Below are positions 62,501-63,213 of a stretch of 64,000 bases of DNA, in pieces. Position 1 is the stretch's first letter, and the number at the start of each line of letters is the position of its first letter. This DNA comes from Beroe forskalii (taxonomy: Eukaryota; Ctenophora; Nuda; Beroida; Beroidae), in NCBI GenBank assembly GCA_011033025.1, contig WFMF01000049.1:434001-498000 (forward strand), given 5' to 3'. Under the pieces are notes generated by a model, which did no database searches, had not been told where the DNA came from, and saw nothing but the letters and a program-made list of their open reading frames with translations. A program made the position numbers and the translations under genes.

Positions 62501-63213
62501 GCCGGTAGAACTCTAATCCAGGAATATTAATTTGACTGACATTCTGCACCCCGTGTAGGCGTCAGTGCAGGCTATTGCTCGGATGTTCAAGTGCTCTACT
62601 CAGACCACCCCTATGGTGGAGGAGGAGCCTGCTACCAAGGACACTCAGTCAGTTCAGGACCTCATACAGGTGATAAACATTGGGGAGAACCCTCTAACAT
62701 CGGTCACTATAATACACAGATACTTCCCTGATCGGGTCCACGCTGATTTATACCCTCGCCTTCCGGGCTGCAGGTCTAAACCGCACACGTCACTCGGGAT
62801 TTATTCCAAATCGGACCCGAAAGGTGCGTGTCTACTGTCTCTGGCCTCTGCATTTCATCAACACTGCACATCTCAACAAATGTGCGCAAACTTTGTTGTC
62901 TTGGTCCGTCTTGGTTGGATTTATAAATATGATGGACTTGATCATTTGGGAGTAATAAGCACTGTTGCTACTTGCTTTGGAATATGTTTAATTATCTACG
63001 AAGTTACGATAGACCAACCATGACTGCCCATTTCCTTCTGGATTAAACATGTCAGATAATGTTTTGCTCGTATATCATCCCTCACAGTGCTTCGTTCAGG
63101 TGTTCAAAGAAGCTCATGAGAAACAAACGGAGGTGCTGATAAAGGAGCTGAAGGCAGATGAGAAGCCAGTTACTCCAACTAACGACATAGAGACACTCAA
63201 AGACGAGCTTCAG
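5481..63213 (+). CDS. Large multi-exon coiled-coil scaffold gene, 39 exons traced, both ends outside window
   Basis: Thirty-nine exons with GT donors and AG acceptors join with matching phase at every junction and give 6788 coding bases (2 bases of a split codon plus 2262 codons) without a stop. This consistency is the main evidence that it is one gene. Protein plan seen: coiled coil (exons 1-4), a basic Ser/Pro-rich region with SGIP and SEIP motifs and GTQTD (exons 5-8), low-complexity repeats (exons 11-14), then mainly Glu/Lys/Leu-rich coiled coil (exons 15-39) with ATQAD and STQTT motifs. SxIP next to basic residues is the known EB1-binding signal, and TQT is the core of LC8 dynein light-chain motifs, so a cytoplasmic microtubule, centrosome or Golgi scaffold is inferred. 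A HAxxLxDxESRH-like pattern in exon 3 recalls AKAP9/pericentrin proteins, but no PACT domain lies in this window. No kinase, motor or membrane segment was seen. The first exon starts in phase 1 and the last ends in phase 0 before a donor, so coding exons continue on both sides. Confidence 0.85.
5815..6390 (+). repeat. ~125-bp tandem repeat with GGGCGTGGCC
   Basis: Four to five units each carry GCGAAAAAAGGGCGTGGCC, CCACGCCCCTCAGGGTGACC and CATCATAAGCAACTCGATGG. Inside each unit GGGCGTGG and CCACGCCC form a short hairpin. A related lead-in at 5705-5815 holds the hairpin CCGTCCTACGGACGG. Confidence 0.8.
6391..7035. other. AT-rich noncoding with TAAA/TA microsatellites
   Basis: It has (TAAA)n and (TA)n tracts at about 6482-6605 with a duplicated ATCCTAAATGTTGTTTCAT. 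The rest shows no gene. Confidence 0.6.
7041..7178 (+). repeat. 16-bp minisatellite
   Basis: Units of GCCGAGCTGGAATCTT are repeated about eight to nine times. The GAGCTGGAA core is shared with the longer 45-bp array that follows, so one probably arose from the other. Confidence 0.85.
7196..8270 (+). repeat. 45-bp minisatellite
   Basis: About 24 units begin GGTCCGAGCTGGAAAC and continue CTAGCTGGCCTCGTC. Because 45 is divisible by three, one frame stays open for about 500 bases (7782-8285) as a 15-residue repeat (VRAGIFVLAGLVCNS). It lies directly against the Penelope-like element. Confidence 0.9.
8285..10588 (+). pseudogene. Penelope-like retroelement (RT plus GIY-YIG), frameshifted
   Basis: Four plus-strand blocks in different frames make one polyprotein. 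The N-terminal block has FRYFDKGTGWVIDTPENY and PGRLITSGCGSPT, as in Penelope-like reverse transcriptases. Motif A is WDVVAMFPSID (about 9080-9115), motif B GTAMGPHNACSYAD (about 9260-9303) and motif C FKDDIF (about 9372-9390). Breaks: a 17-base duplication at 8960-8993, a shift near 9220 and another near 9570. The element cannot make a full protein as it stands. The orientation matches the host gene, inside its intron 1. Element ends are unclear: the 45-bp array abuts the 5' side, and the 3' side is interrupted by a hAT-like insertion. Confidence 0.9.
9626..10588 (+). pseudogene. Penelope-like element C-terminal part with GIY-YIG endonuclease
   Basis: This is the longest intact block, 320 codons. 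It holds the RT thumb, a CxxC pair (CGKCNLC, about 10082-10102) and a GIY-YIG-type nuclease: YVITDLV near 10203, NVGSTDSTMKLRF near 10240-10278, then a conserved His region and a GLN-containing end (GGLNIRNE). In related elements the second motif usually reads YVGST, so the Asn for Tyr change probably harms catalysis. The endonuclease would cut target DNA for target-primed reverse transcription. Confidence 0.85.
10674..11860. mobile_element. hAT-like nonautonomous DNA transposon, 1187 bp
   Basis: The termini TAGGGTTTCC and GGAAACCCTA are inverted, and an 8-bp target duplication TAGTATAC flanks both sides (10666-10673 and 11861-11868). An 8-bp duplication is typical of hAT elements. Subterminal regions are full of the palindrome TATCTAGATA. 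No transposase frame is present. It inserted just 3' of the Penelope-like coding block. Confidence 0.85.
11869..12965. other. Noncoding, possibly 3' part of the Penelope-like element
   Basis: It contains a triple TTTCAGATTTTTATG repeat (about 11925-11975) and two (TA)n tracts (about 12281-12297 and 12911-12926). No gene is visible. The stretch up to the first (TA)n could be the retroelement's tail, cut off by the hAT-like insertion. Confidence 0.4.
12966..14100 (+). repeat. Mosaic dispersed repeat family B, copy 1
   Basis: It starts with CCAAAACCGTTGGACGGTTG, continues into a ~145-bp tandem repeat (about 13090-13590, ~3.5 units marked by ACGTGCTGAAATA) and then a body (about 13855-14100) with GATTTTGATGACGTCATCAC. 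The start and body reappear in the same order at 57331-58080. Confidence 0.75.
14396..15180 (+). repeat. 17-bp minisatellite (GGTACCTTATTAACAAC)
   Basis: More than 40 units occur, with variants GACGGCACCTTTTTAAC grouped at about 14660-14755 and CCGTTGGTACTTTATTA scattered. Most units hold GGTACC. The variant clusters show local expansion within the array. Confidence 0.9.
15255..15420 (+). repeat. Duplicated ~75-bp unit
   Basis: GTTGACACCACTC and TGACGAATAATRYTACGTGC each occur twice, with a third GTTGACACC at the end. It is a simple tandem duplication of two and a half units, with no coding content. Confidence 0.7.
15489..15555 (+). CDS. Scaffold gene exon 2
   Basis: It encodes EKEKEIETITKSLVSL and a short tail, with donor TTCG|GTAAGG. 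Entry is phase 0 and exit phase 1, which links exon 1 (exit 0) to exon 3 (entry 1). Without it those two would be out of frame, which supports it despite its 67-base length. Confidence 0.72.
15585..15690. repeat. Inverted GTACCGCGC pair and GC-rich palindromes
   Basis: GTACCGCGC and GCGCGGTAC form a perfect 9-bp inverted repeat around a 22-base loop, followed by GCGCGCAAATGCGCG. The role is unknown. It lies in intron 2. Confidence 0.5.
15942..16141 (+). CDS. Scaffold gene exon 3, coiled coil
   Basis: Acceptor CTACAG and donor AAG|GTAACT give 66 codons. Helical segments (ARIAELEDCLVELTKYM) flank a Cys-containing linker. The segment HAVMLADLESRHMIEL resembles, from memory, a stretch of AKAP9-type centrosomal proteins. 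That resemblance is weak evidence for the family. Confidence 0.85.
16319..16610 (+). CDS. Scaffold gene exon 4, coiled coil plus acidic linker
   Basis: Acceptor CATCAG and donor AATG|GTGAGT give 97 codons. The first ~60 residues are coiled coil (RLRSLDDKVYRLENEL). The rest is acidic and disordered and carries KEN within EDKENDEG, a possible APC/C degron. Exit phase is 1. Confidence 0.88.
16934..17002 (+). CDS. Scaffold gene exon 5, basic linker
   Basis: Acceptor TTTGCAG and donor TCTG|GTTGGT. It encodes a basic segment (EKTKRQIPRKS) that opens the Ser/Pro-rich region. It enters and exits in phase 1. The next intron is only about 90-106 bases. Confidence 0.72.
17109..17225 (+). CDS. Scaffold gene exon 6, basic Ser/Pro-rich
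   Basis: It encodes a basic Ser/Pro-rich segment (SLRRSQSLRVPSKKASSLQ) typical of microtubule- or EB-binding regions. Donor is TCTG|GTATCT, phase 1. The start is uncertain: acceptors giving starts at 17091, 17100 and 17109 lie 9 bases apart and all keep frame. I chose the last because TACAG|G is the best acceptor. Confidence 0.7.
17660..17847. mobile_element. TA-flanked MITE, 188 bp
   Basis: The ends CCTTATTACAGGAAAT and ATTTCCTGTAATAAGG are perfect inverted repeats and TA flanks each side, as for Tc1/mariner-type insertions. Most of the interior is also inverted. It sits in intron 6. No coding capacity. Confidence 0.85.
17974..18209 (+). CDS. Scaffold gene exon 7, SxIP motifs and TQT motif
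   Basis: Acceptor ACCGTCAG and donor ACA|GTAAGT. Joined to exon 6 it completes RRSGIPAPRSR, and 24 residues further on carries KRHSEIPAK. Both match the SxIP EB1-binding pattern beside basic residues. It also holds DAGTQTD, an LC8-like TQT core. An earlier acceptor at 17948 was rejected because its phase does not fit exon 6. Confidence 0.8.
18740..19375 (+). CDS. Scaffold gene exon 8, long disordered segment
   Basis: It has about 212 codons ending at CTCAG|GTCTCA, phase 0. It is Pro-rich (KPRKPRPVSPKPPD; STPKTPQTPHPP) and then acidic, with an STQAD motif near its end. The 5' border is uncertain: an acceptor at 18739 (GCTCAG) keeps phase 0, while the better-looking TTGCAG at 18717 gives the wrong phase. 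The body of the exon is secure. Confidence 0.75.
19480..19600 (+). repeat. Dispersed repeat family A, copy 2
   Basis: It carries GCAGCCCGGGGATGTATCCG and GCAGCCCGAAGGGCGAGGGT followed by CTAAACC. The second half matches the inverted copy at 62725-62835, and the first half matches copy 1. Confidence 0.65.
19744..19810 (+). CDS. Scaffold gene exon 9, Arg/Ser-rich
   Basis: Acceptor CGCCAG and donor AACT|GTGAGT. It encodes a short basic Ser-rich piece starting GRRRSSKSGSG. Entry is phase 0 and exit phase 1, both matching the neighbours. Confidence 0.72.
20305..20433 (+). CDS. Scaffold gene exon 10
   Basis: Acceptor TTCGTAG and donor TCCG|GTAGGT give 42 codons beginning SQFKAQVAEITDLWNDL. A short helix is followed by an acidic Leu-rich segment. 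It is phase 1 on both sides. Confidence 0.8.
20567..21222 (+). CDS. Scaffold gene exon 11, peptide-repeat exon
   Basis: Acceptor TTTTCAG and donor ATG|GTTCGT give 656 coding bases. Residues near the start are acidic and aromatic (YIPHLGFEDTGEIPPEYL). A 7-residue repeat of the form SGNPGNM is then followed by MSGQEPSLL repeats, and the exon ends in a helix (ISDLLDVEALLQKREM) leading into the exon 12 coiled coil. The repeats come from in-frame 21-base and 30-base DNA repeats and probably vary in length between alleles. Confidence 0.85.
21400..21777 (+). CDS. Scaffold gene exon 12, coiled coil and Arg/Asp repeats
   Basis: Acceptor CTTTCAG and donor AAG|GTAAAA give 126 codons. A clear coiled coil (EMEDLQEEVASLKGALAD) comes first. 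A hydrophilic RDPDRARE-type repeat follows whose DNA holds five CACGTG boxes, then VDVGVNTSC, which loosely resembles the TQT-type motifs. Confidence 0.88.
21638..21712 (+). promoter_or_regulatory. Five CACGTG boxes inside exon 12
   Basis: CACGTG occurs five times in about 75 bases, at roughly 14-18-base spacing, as part of the in-frame Arg/Asp repeat. CACGTG is the E-box bound by Myc/Max, USF and MITF-type factors. It may simply reflect the peptide repeat, so regulation is only a possibility. Confidence 0.35.
21891..21942 (+). CDS. Scaffold gene exon 13, micro-exon
   Basis: It encodes PNVASLIARLNLEDTRS, with acceptor TTTTCAG and donor TCAG|GTATGT. It is phase 0 in and phase 1 out. Exon 14 needs a phase 1 entry, which supports this 52-base exon. 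Confidence 0.78.
21943..23083. other. Intron 13, nothing recognised
   Basis: Several short open frames occur on both strands (for example 22133-22369) but none has family features, splice partners or coiled-coil content. No repeat stands out. Confidence 0.5.
23084..23286 (+). CDS. Scaffold gene exon 14, Thr/Gly/Leu repeats
   Basis: Acceptor ATTACTAG and donor CAG|GTTCGT give 67 complete codons. It is rich in Thr, Gly and Leu with repeats of the type TTGLSHTTAGLSQTGL. It is probably disordered. Phase 1 in, phase 0 out. Confidence 0.78.
23395..23986 (+). repeat. 41-bp minisatellite copying the exon 15 splice acceptor
   Basis: About 13 units read CTAATCCCCCTCTCCCAG then GGAGAAGCAATGAAACATCT. 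Each has a pyrimidine tract, AG and the first bases of exon 15. In the array copies the frame after AG meets TAA within about 9 codons. The final, different copy (GAAGCCATGAAG) opens into exon 15. Confidence 0.9.
23987..24167 (+). CDS. Scaffold gene exon 15, coiled coil
   Basis: Acceptor CTCCCAG and donor ATTG|GTAGGT give 60 codons of strong coiled coil (LYNQVDLLNKELEMERGKLK). Its acceptor and first bases (GGAGAAGC) are copied about 13 times in the minisatellite just upstream. Only this last copy leads into an open frame. Confidence 0.88.
24452..24547 (+). CDS. Scaffold gene exon 16, coiled coil
   Basis: Acceptor TCAACCAG and donor AAGG|GTTGGT. It encodes coiled coil (ARKVEELNRKLASEEVQRKK). 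Phase 1 on both sides joins exons 15 and 17 exactly. Confidence 0.82.
24699..24776. repeat. Long perfect-type hairpin, ~36-bp arms
   Basis: AATAAAAAGATGCAATAAAA pairs with TTTTATTGCATCTTTATT, and the pairing continues through GGATTGTTC/GAACAATCC to a loop of about 5 bases. It could be a small foldback element or a small-RNA hairpin. Nothing shows transcription by itself beyond the host intron. Confidence 0.65.
25331..25431 (+). CDS. Scaffold gene exon 17, coiled coil
   Basis: Acceptor ATTTCAG and donor CAG|GTACTA. It encodes KKKLDEMFEFHRKEVEELTA and flanks, a charged helix. Phase 1 in, phase 0 out. Confidence 0.85.
25720..25814 (+). CDS. Scaffold gene exon 18
   Basis: Acceptor TTTGTCAG and donor CCGA|GTGAGT. 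It encodes a short helix and a Ser/Thr/Cys-rich tail with CQTSCSTVLS. Exit phase is 2, which exon 19 matches across an 8.8-kb intron. Confidence 0.8.
25815..28490. other. First part of 8.8-kb intron 18, nothing recognised
   Basis: Short frames only. A triple GGTAAATCCTGC motif occurs at about 27530-27577, and an ATTATGATCATAAT palindrome near 26380. No exon with coiled-coil content was found. Confidence 0.5.
28493..28765 (+). repeat. Dispersed repeat family C, copy 1
   Basis: It starts CTTACACCCTTGTTCCATAT and ends TTGGTTCCATATGCATATTT. Between these are ATTCGAGT-type palindromes. A shorter inverted copy lies at 30507-30622, so the two enclose the G-rich minisatellite like inverted ends. Confidence 0.65.
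29241..30024 (+). repeat. 19-bp G-rich minisatellite
   Basis: Units like AGTACGGGGGAGCCCAGAT are repeated about 40 times with many variants. Nearly every unit has a run of four or more G, so G-quadruplexes are possible on the plus strand. The long minus-strand frames here arise only from the repeat. Confidence 0.88.
30507..30622 (-). repeat. Dispersed repeat family C, copy 2 (inverted)
   Basis: Its reverse complement begins CTTACACCCTTGTTCCATAT and ends TCCATATGCATATTTTCC, matching both ends of copy 1 with a shorter middle. No clear target duplication. Confidence 0.65.
30626..34612. other. Rest of intron 18, nothing recognised
   Basis: AT-rich with TATATA palindromes at about 33830-33985. 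A segment at 33230-33300 (CCCCAGGAGCTACACAATGG) vaguely resembles repeat family A. No exon is supported. Confidence 0.45.
34613..34700 (+). CDS. Scaffold gene exon 19 with NAGNAG acceptor
   Basis: It follows TTTGCAGCAG, a tandem acceptor giving starts at 34613 or 34616 (one residue difference). It encodes SGIPCSEESKASTLETLSEV and a short helix, with donor CAG|GTGATT. It contains another S-G-I-P, but in an acidic context unlike EB-binding sites. Confidence 0.78.
35015..35600 (+). repeat. ACACTATACACT simple-repeat array before exon 20
   Basis: Degenerate units of about 12 bases (ACACTATACACT and variants) fill nearly 600 bases up to the acceptor of exon 20. The open frame across it is periodicity, not coding, until 35608. 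Confidence 0.88.
35608..35759 (+). CDS. Scaffold gene exon 20, coiled coil
   Basis: Acceptor TTCCCAG and donor GAA|GTACAC (exit phase 2). It encodes coiled coil (IEEEYLSLMEHSRTVDDEKK). The open frame upstream is only the ACACTATACACT repeat and is not coding. Confidence 0.86.
35760..36830. other. Intron 20, noncoding
   Basis: Nothing was recognised. It is AT-rich and one 102-codon frame (36190-36498) has no features of the surrounding exons. Confidence 0.5.
36830..37003 (+). repeat. Degenerate CTGACATRGTATACC repeat before exon 21
   Basis: CTGACAT recurs about eight times at irregular spacing, with GTATACCTTAC between. It runs up to the acceptor of exon 21. Confidence 0.7.
37004..37118 (+). 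CDS. Scaffold gene exon 21, coiled coil
   Basis: Acceptor GTATCAG and donor CCG|GTTTGT. It encodes QDVEVELDKLQNTVYRSEE and a Pro-containing tail. Entry phase 2 matches exon 20, and exit is phase 0. Confidence 0.8.
37314..37475 (+). CDS. Scaffold gene exon 22
   Basis: It encodes 54 residues, including ISQISQRSNDTVNYTRLSEE, and ends AGIYKTTTEQ at CAG|GTTAGT. The acceptor is TCCCAG at 37313, and an in-frame alternative start is at 37302. The last ~45 bases and the donor form the unit of the 62-bp minisatellite that follows. Confidence 0.78.
37430..39460 (+). repeat. 62-bp minisatellite copying the exon 22 donor
   Basis: About 32 units read GGTTCCTAGCGGGCATCTAC then AAAACTACAACTGARCAG|GTTAGT. 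Each repeats the last ~45 bases of exon 22 plus its donor. Some units carry GTGAGT instead of GTTAGT. A higher-order period of 682 bases (11 units) is visible: GGTTAGTTGATTCCCG occurs at about 38092 and 38774. Confidence 0.92.
40206..40303 (+). CDS. Scaffold gene exon 23, coiled coil
   Basis: Acceptor CTGACAG and donor CCGA|GTAAGA. It encodes VQELHGALESKTGQLTTLVS and onward. Exit phase 2 fits exon 24 across 5.4 kb. Confidence 0.84.
40455..40640 (+). repeat. 25-bp minisatellite after exon 23
   Basis: About seven units of GAAATAGGGATGCTCCTTCA plus ATAGT, with small changes. It lies in intron 23 about 150 bases after the exon. Confidence 0.85.
40665..41310 (+). promoter_or_regulatory. Candidate internal promoter, CpG-rich, with TATA box
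   Basis: CpG is far more common here than in the flanking intron (CTCGCGCTACGTCACGC, GCCGCTACCGTGTCG). ATATAAAG lies at 41051-41058. From about 30 bases beyond it to 41278 there is no ATG, and then comes the well-placed ATG of the candidate first exon (41279). TACGTCA resembles a CRE half. Together these look like a core promoter and 5' leader. Confidence 0.55.
41279..41295 (+). CDS. Candidate alternative first coding exon (MVREE..)
   Basis: ATGGTGCGCGAAGAAAG is followed by the donor GTACGTAAG. The start codon has A at -3 and G at +4. It is the first ATG in about 200 bases after the TATA box at 41051, and the exon exits in phase 2, the phase exon 24 needs. The joined product would begin MVREERAELKELKSK, so a short isoform lacking everything encoded by exons 1-23 is predicted. 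The start of a separate nested gene is the alternative, but I found no other exons for one. Confidence 0.5.
41311..45661. other. Intron between alternative exon and exon 24, noncoding
   Basis: No exon is supported. It includes a copy of a ~100-base dispersed sequence (43530-43628). Short frames such as 42465-42752 lack any recognisable feature. Confidence 0.5.
43530..43628 (+). repeat. Dispersed repeat family D, copy 1
   Basis: It holds AGTGGCCTCGTTATCATGAA and CAGTTCTGCTGGTTTATTGT, nearly identical to 46216-46316. Both copies are in the same orientation, 2.7 kb apart in neighbouring introns. Confidence 0.8.
45662..45719 (+). CDS. Scaffold gene exon 24, coiled coil
   Basis: Acceptor CTCCTCAG and donor AAG|GTAATT. 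It encodes AELKELKSKMSDVESVNEK after a split Glu or Arg codon. It can be entered from exon 23 or from the candidate alternative first exon at 41279, both in phase 2. Confidence 0.82.
45909..46046 (+). CDS. Scaffold gene exon 25, coiled coil
   Basis: Acceptor TGTGCAG and donor AAG|GTATCA give 46 codons, with coil at both ends (TIARLKGEILKL; MIEENEELKTK). Phase 0 on both sides. The donor region (AACCAAGGTATCAGCTGG) is repeated several times in the next ~120 bases. Confidence 0.87.
46055..46170 (+). repeat. Short repeats of the exon 25 donor region
   Basis: ACCAAGGTATCAGCTGG-like sequences recur about three to four times just after exon 25, degenerate. It looks like an early or decayed version of the junction-copying arrays. 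Confidence 0.55.
46216..46316 (+). repeat. Dispersed repeat family D, copy 2
   Basis: Matches 43530-43628 over about 100 bases (GTGGCCTCGTTATCATGAAT), with a few substitutions. No terminal inverted repeats were noticed. Confidence 0.8.
46425..46496 (+). CDS. Scaffold gene exon 26, coiled coil
   Basis: Acceptor TTTTCAG and donor GAG|GTATGT give 24 codons of coiled coil (IEKLEEIKAALLGDIQSLQE). Phase 0 on both sides, so skipping would keep frame. Confidence 0.86.
46678..47085 (+). CDS. Scaffold gene exon 27, long coiled coil
   Basis: Acceptor GTGAACAG. About 136 codons: a short helix, a Ser/Thr/Pro linker (SVPIPSTPSEHSES), then over 90 residues of strong coiled coil. The 3' end is uncertain. 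ATG|GTGGCT at 47085, AAG|GTTCCC at 47100 and a third site near 47109 all keep phase 0, and none is strong. Read-through ends at a stop at 47152-47154. Confidence 0.82.
47160..48587. other. Intron 27, noncoding
   Basis: Apart from the AATAAA noted above nothing is recognised. Open frames are short and without coiled-coil content. Confidence 0.5.
47513..47518 (+). promoter_or_regulatory. Possible intronic poly(A) signal
   Basis: AATAAA lies about 360 bases after the stop reached by reading through exon 27 (47152-47154). It could end a short transcript. AATAAA is common by chance in AT-rich DNA, so this is weak. Confidence 0.25.
48588..48666 (+). CDS. Scaffold gene exon 28, coiled coil
   Basis: Acceptor GTTTCAG and donor CAAG|GTGATA. 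It encodes EKDINDKASKEMREANGIIE plus EELRAQQ. Phase 0 in, phase 1 out. Confidence 0.84.
48879..48986 (+). CDS. Scaffold gene exon 29, coiled coil
   Basis: Acceptor CTCCCCAG and donor AAAC|GTGAGT. It encodes coiled coil (SLEEKVQELESQVADLLDQI) with a Trp just upstream (ECDWLESEN). Phase 1 on both sides. Confidence 0.85.
49120..49215 (+). repeat. Pyrimidine tract (CTTCCTCC)n
   Basis: Almost pure C/T over about 95 bases in CCTCCTTCCTTCCTC-like units, in intron 29. It is a candidate for triplex (H-DNA) formation. Confidence 0.8.
50429..50501 (+). CDS. Scaffold gene exon 30, short coiled coil
   Basis: Acceptor ATCGTCAG and donor CTAG|GTTTGG. It encodes EKEVTKELLEQAENESSSL. Entry phase 1 matches exon 29 and exit phase 2 matches exon 31. 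Confidence 0.8.
50755..50905 (+). repeat. C-rich pyrimidine tract before exon 31
   Basis: CCCCTCT-type units with C7-C10 runs lead to the acceptor CACCCCAG. They act as an oversized polypyrimidine tract. Confidence 0.8.
50907..51078 (+). CDS. Scaffold gene exon 31, coiled coil
   Basis: Acceptor CACCCCAG and donor GAG|GTAAGA give 57 codons of coiled coil (LRSELKLKDSKIEELTDDNA). A long C-rich tract upstream serves as its polypyrimidine tract. Exit phase 0. Confidence 0.87.
51079..53539. other. Intron 31, with a GATGTCTCTATTGATTTCTC repeat
   Basis: At 52690-52880 a degenerate ~20-base repeat of this type occurs about ten times. From 53185 to 53535 the strand is pyrimidine-rich (TCCTCCTATATCCTCC). 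Otherwise nothing was recognised. Confidence 0.65.
53540..53689 (+). CDS. Scaffold gene exon 32, coiled coil
   Basis: Acceptor GTATCCAG and donor AGT|GTGAGT give 50 codons of Ala/Gln/Glu-rich coiled coil (AAQQSVKQYKKELASAEEA). Phase 0 on both sides. It sits behind a ~350-base pyrimidine-rich tract. Confidence 0.87.
53965..54172. repeat. GC-rich block with inverted GCGGCGTA and CAGTTCGAACTG
   Basis: CAGTTCGAACTG, itself a palindrome, occurs at both sides (about 54003 and 54157). Within, GCGGCGTAGGGACAT pairs with ATGTCTATACGCCGC. CpG is dense, unlike the flanks. It may be a small foldback element or a CpG-rich regulatory block. Confidence 0.5.
54901..55188. mobile_element. Foldback/MITE-like element, ~288 bp
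   Basis: ACACTTGGATCG at the left pairs with CGATCCAAGTGT at the right. Further in, GGCGTTCGCGCC pairs with GGCGCGAACGCC. Arms are about 80 bases each. It has no coding frame and no clear target duplication. Confidence 0.75.
55225..55970 (+). repeat. 34-bp minisatellite ending at exon 33 acceptor
   Basis: About 22 units read ACTAGTTGTCGACCCCAATT then AACAACTGATAACT. The last unit merges into ACTACTAG|TTGTGTACGG, a possible acceptor of exon 33. Every unit carries the same CTACTAG|TTGT sequence. Confidence 0.9.
55966..56070 (+). CDS. Scaffold gene exon 33 with ATQAD motif
   Basis: It encodes LAPFIDRQFTCAATQADIP and onward to donor CAA|GTAAGT. Two acceptors keep phase 0: ACTACTAG at 55965, which is the last unit of the 34-bp minisatellite, and GTCCCAG at 55986. 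The second gives a 7-residue shorter exon. The ATQAD core resembles STQAD in exon 8 and LC8-type sites. Confidence 0.72.
56071..57330. other. Intron 33, first part, noncoding
   Basis: CATTGAAACCTGT and AAGCATTCAAGCACA each occur more than once at 56225-56370. No gene was recognised. Confidence 0.5.
57331..57473. repeat. Perfect-type palindrome, ~54-bp arms (family B terminus)
   Basis: ACCACCAAAACCGTTGGACG on the left pairs with CGTCCAACGGTTTTGGTGGT on the right around a ~34-base centre. The left arm plus centre matches 12966-13040. It looks like two inverted copies of the family B start fused head to head. Confidence 0.85.
57503..57790 (+). repeat. 15-bp minisatellite (CCCCCGTTATTCGGA)
   Basis: About 19 units with length changes in the C run. 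Long frames on both strands here come from the repeat. Confidence 0.9.
57810..58345 (+). repeat. Mosaic dispersed repeat family B, copy 2
   Basis: The body matches 13855-14100 closely (GATTTTGATGACGTCATCAC, CAACTTCCCATATAGCCT). It continues with further TGACGTCA-type sites at 58240-58275. It follows the palindrome and minisatellite. Confidence 0.8.
58375..58935 (+). repeat. (TTA)n tract and C-rich array before exon 34
   Basis: (TTA)n lies at 58400-58440. From about 58660 to 58935 the strand is C/T-rich with CCCACTCACTCCC-type units, ending in the exon 34 acceptor. A CCCTGGCCAG inverted pair lies near 58470-58530. Confidence 0.75.
58936..59160 (+). CDS. Scaffold gene exon 34, coiled coil
   Basis: Acceptor TTCCCCAG and donor CAG|GTGGGG give 75 codons of strong, highly charged coiled coil (NAEYESDLEERDRTLRRI). 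Phase 0 on both sides. Its frame is also open upstream through a C-rich repeat that I do not regard as coding. Confidence 0.87.
59161..60255. other. Intron 34, with CAAATCACACCTTCACT repeat near its end
   Basis: The first ~980 bases show nothing recognisable. At about 60150-60240 a unit of about 18-19 bases is repeated five to six times, close to the acceptor of exon 35. Confidence 0.65.
60256..60456 (+). CDS. Scaffold gene exon 35, coiled coil
   Basis: Acceptor TTACCAG and donor AGC|GTGAGT give 67 codons. A short linker is followed by Gln-rich coil (LQQNYDKLQAQLNQLTSELE). Phase 0 on both sides. Confidence 0.87.
60596..60916 (+). CDS. Scaffold gene exon 36, long charged helix
   Basis: Acceptor CTCAG and donor CAG|GTGAGG give 107 codons, nearly all Glu, Lys, Arg and Ala. 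It is a continuous charged helix or coil (KRALEKKESEIKRVVEKKET). Its last ~38 bases plus donor are the unit of the 56-bp minisatellite that follows. Reading through that donor meets a stop at about 60949. Confidence 0.88.
60860..61555 (+). repeat. 56-bp minisatellite copying the exon 36 donor
   Basis: About 12 units read GTCTGATATGGAGGAAAAAC then GGGAGCAG|GTGAGGGGAGG. Each copy contains the last ~38 bases of exon 36 and its donor. The first copy is the real exon end. The array lies wholly on the intron side. Confidence 0.92.
61696..61875 (+). CDS. Scaffold gene exon 37
   Basis: Acceptor CCGCAG and donor GAG|GTAAAT give 60 codons. A Ser/Met-rich linker is followed by an amphipathic helix (SDRIEALHNQAIEIRNLALA). 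Phase 0 on both sides. Confidence 0.84.
61876..62558. other. Intron 37, noncoding
   Basis: Nothing was recognised apart from a duplicated TCTTCTCTACTACTCTTCTT near 62385-62425. Confidence 0.5.
62559..62669 (+). CDS. Scaffold gene exon 38 with STQTT motif
   Basis: Acceptor CGTGTAG and donor CAG|GTGATA give 37 codons. It contains MFKCSTQTTPM, a good LC8-type TQT core, between two short helices. Phase 0 on both sides. Confidence 0.8.
62725..62835 (-). repeat. Dispersed repeat family A, copy 3 (inverted)
   Basis: ATACCCTCGCCTTCCGGGCT and GCAGGTCTAAACC are the reverse complement of the motifs in copy 2, and CCTGATCGGGTCC matches copy 1. It lies just after exon 38, in intron 38. Confidence 0.65.
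63100..63213 (+). CDS. Scaffold gene exon 39, last in window
   Basis: Acceptor CGTTCAG and donor CAG|GTTCGT give 38 codons (HEKQTEVLIKELKADEKP and a further helix). Phase 0 out, so the gene continues beyond the window. The remaining ~790 bases show no further convincing exon. Confidence 0.8.
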
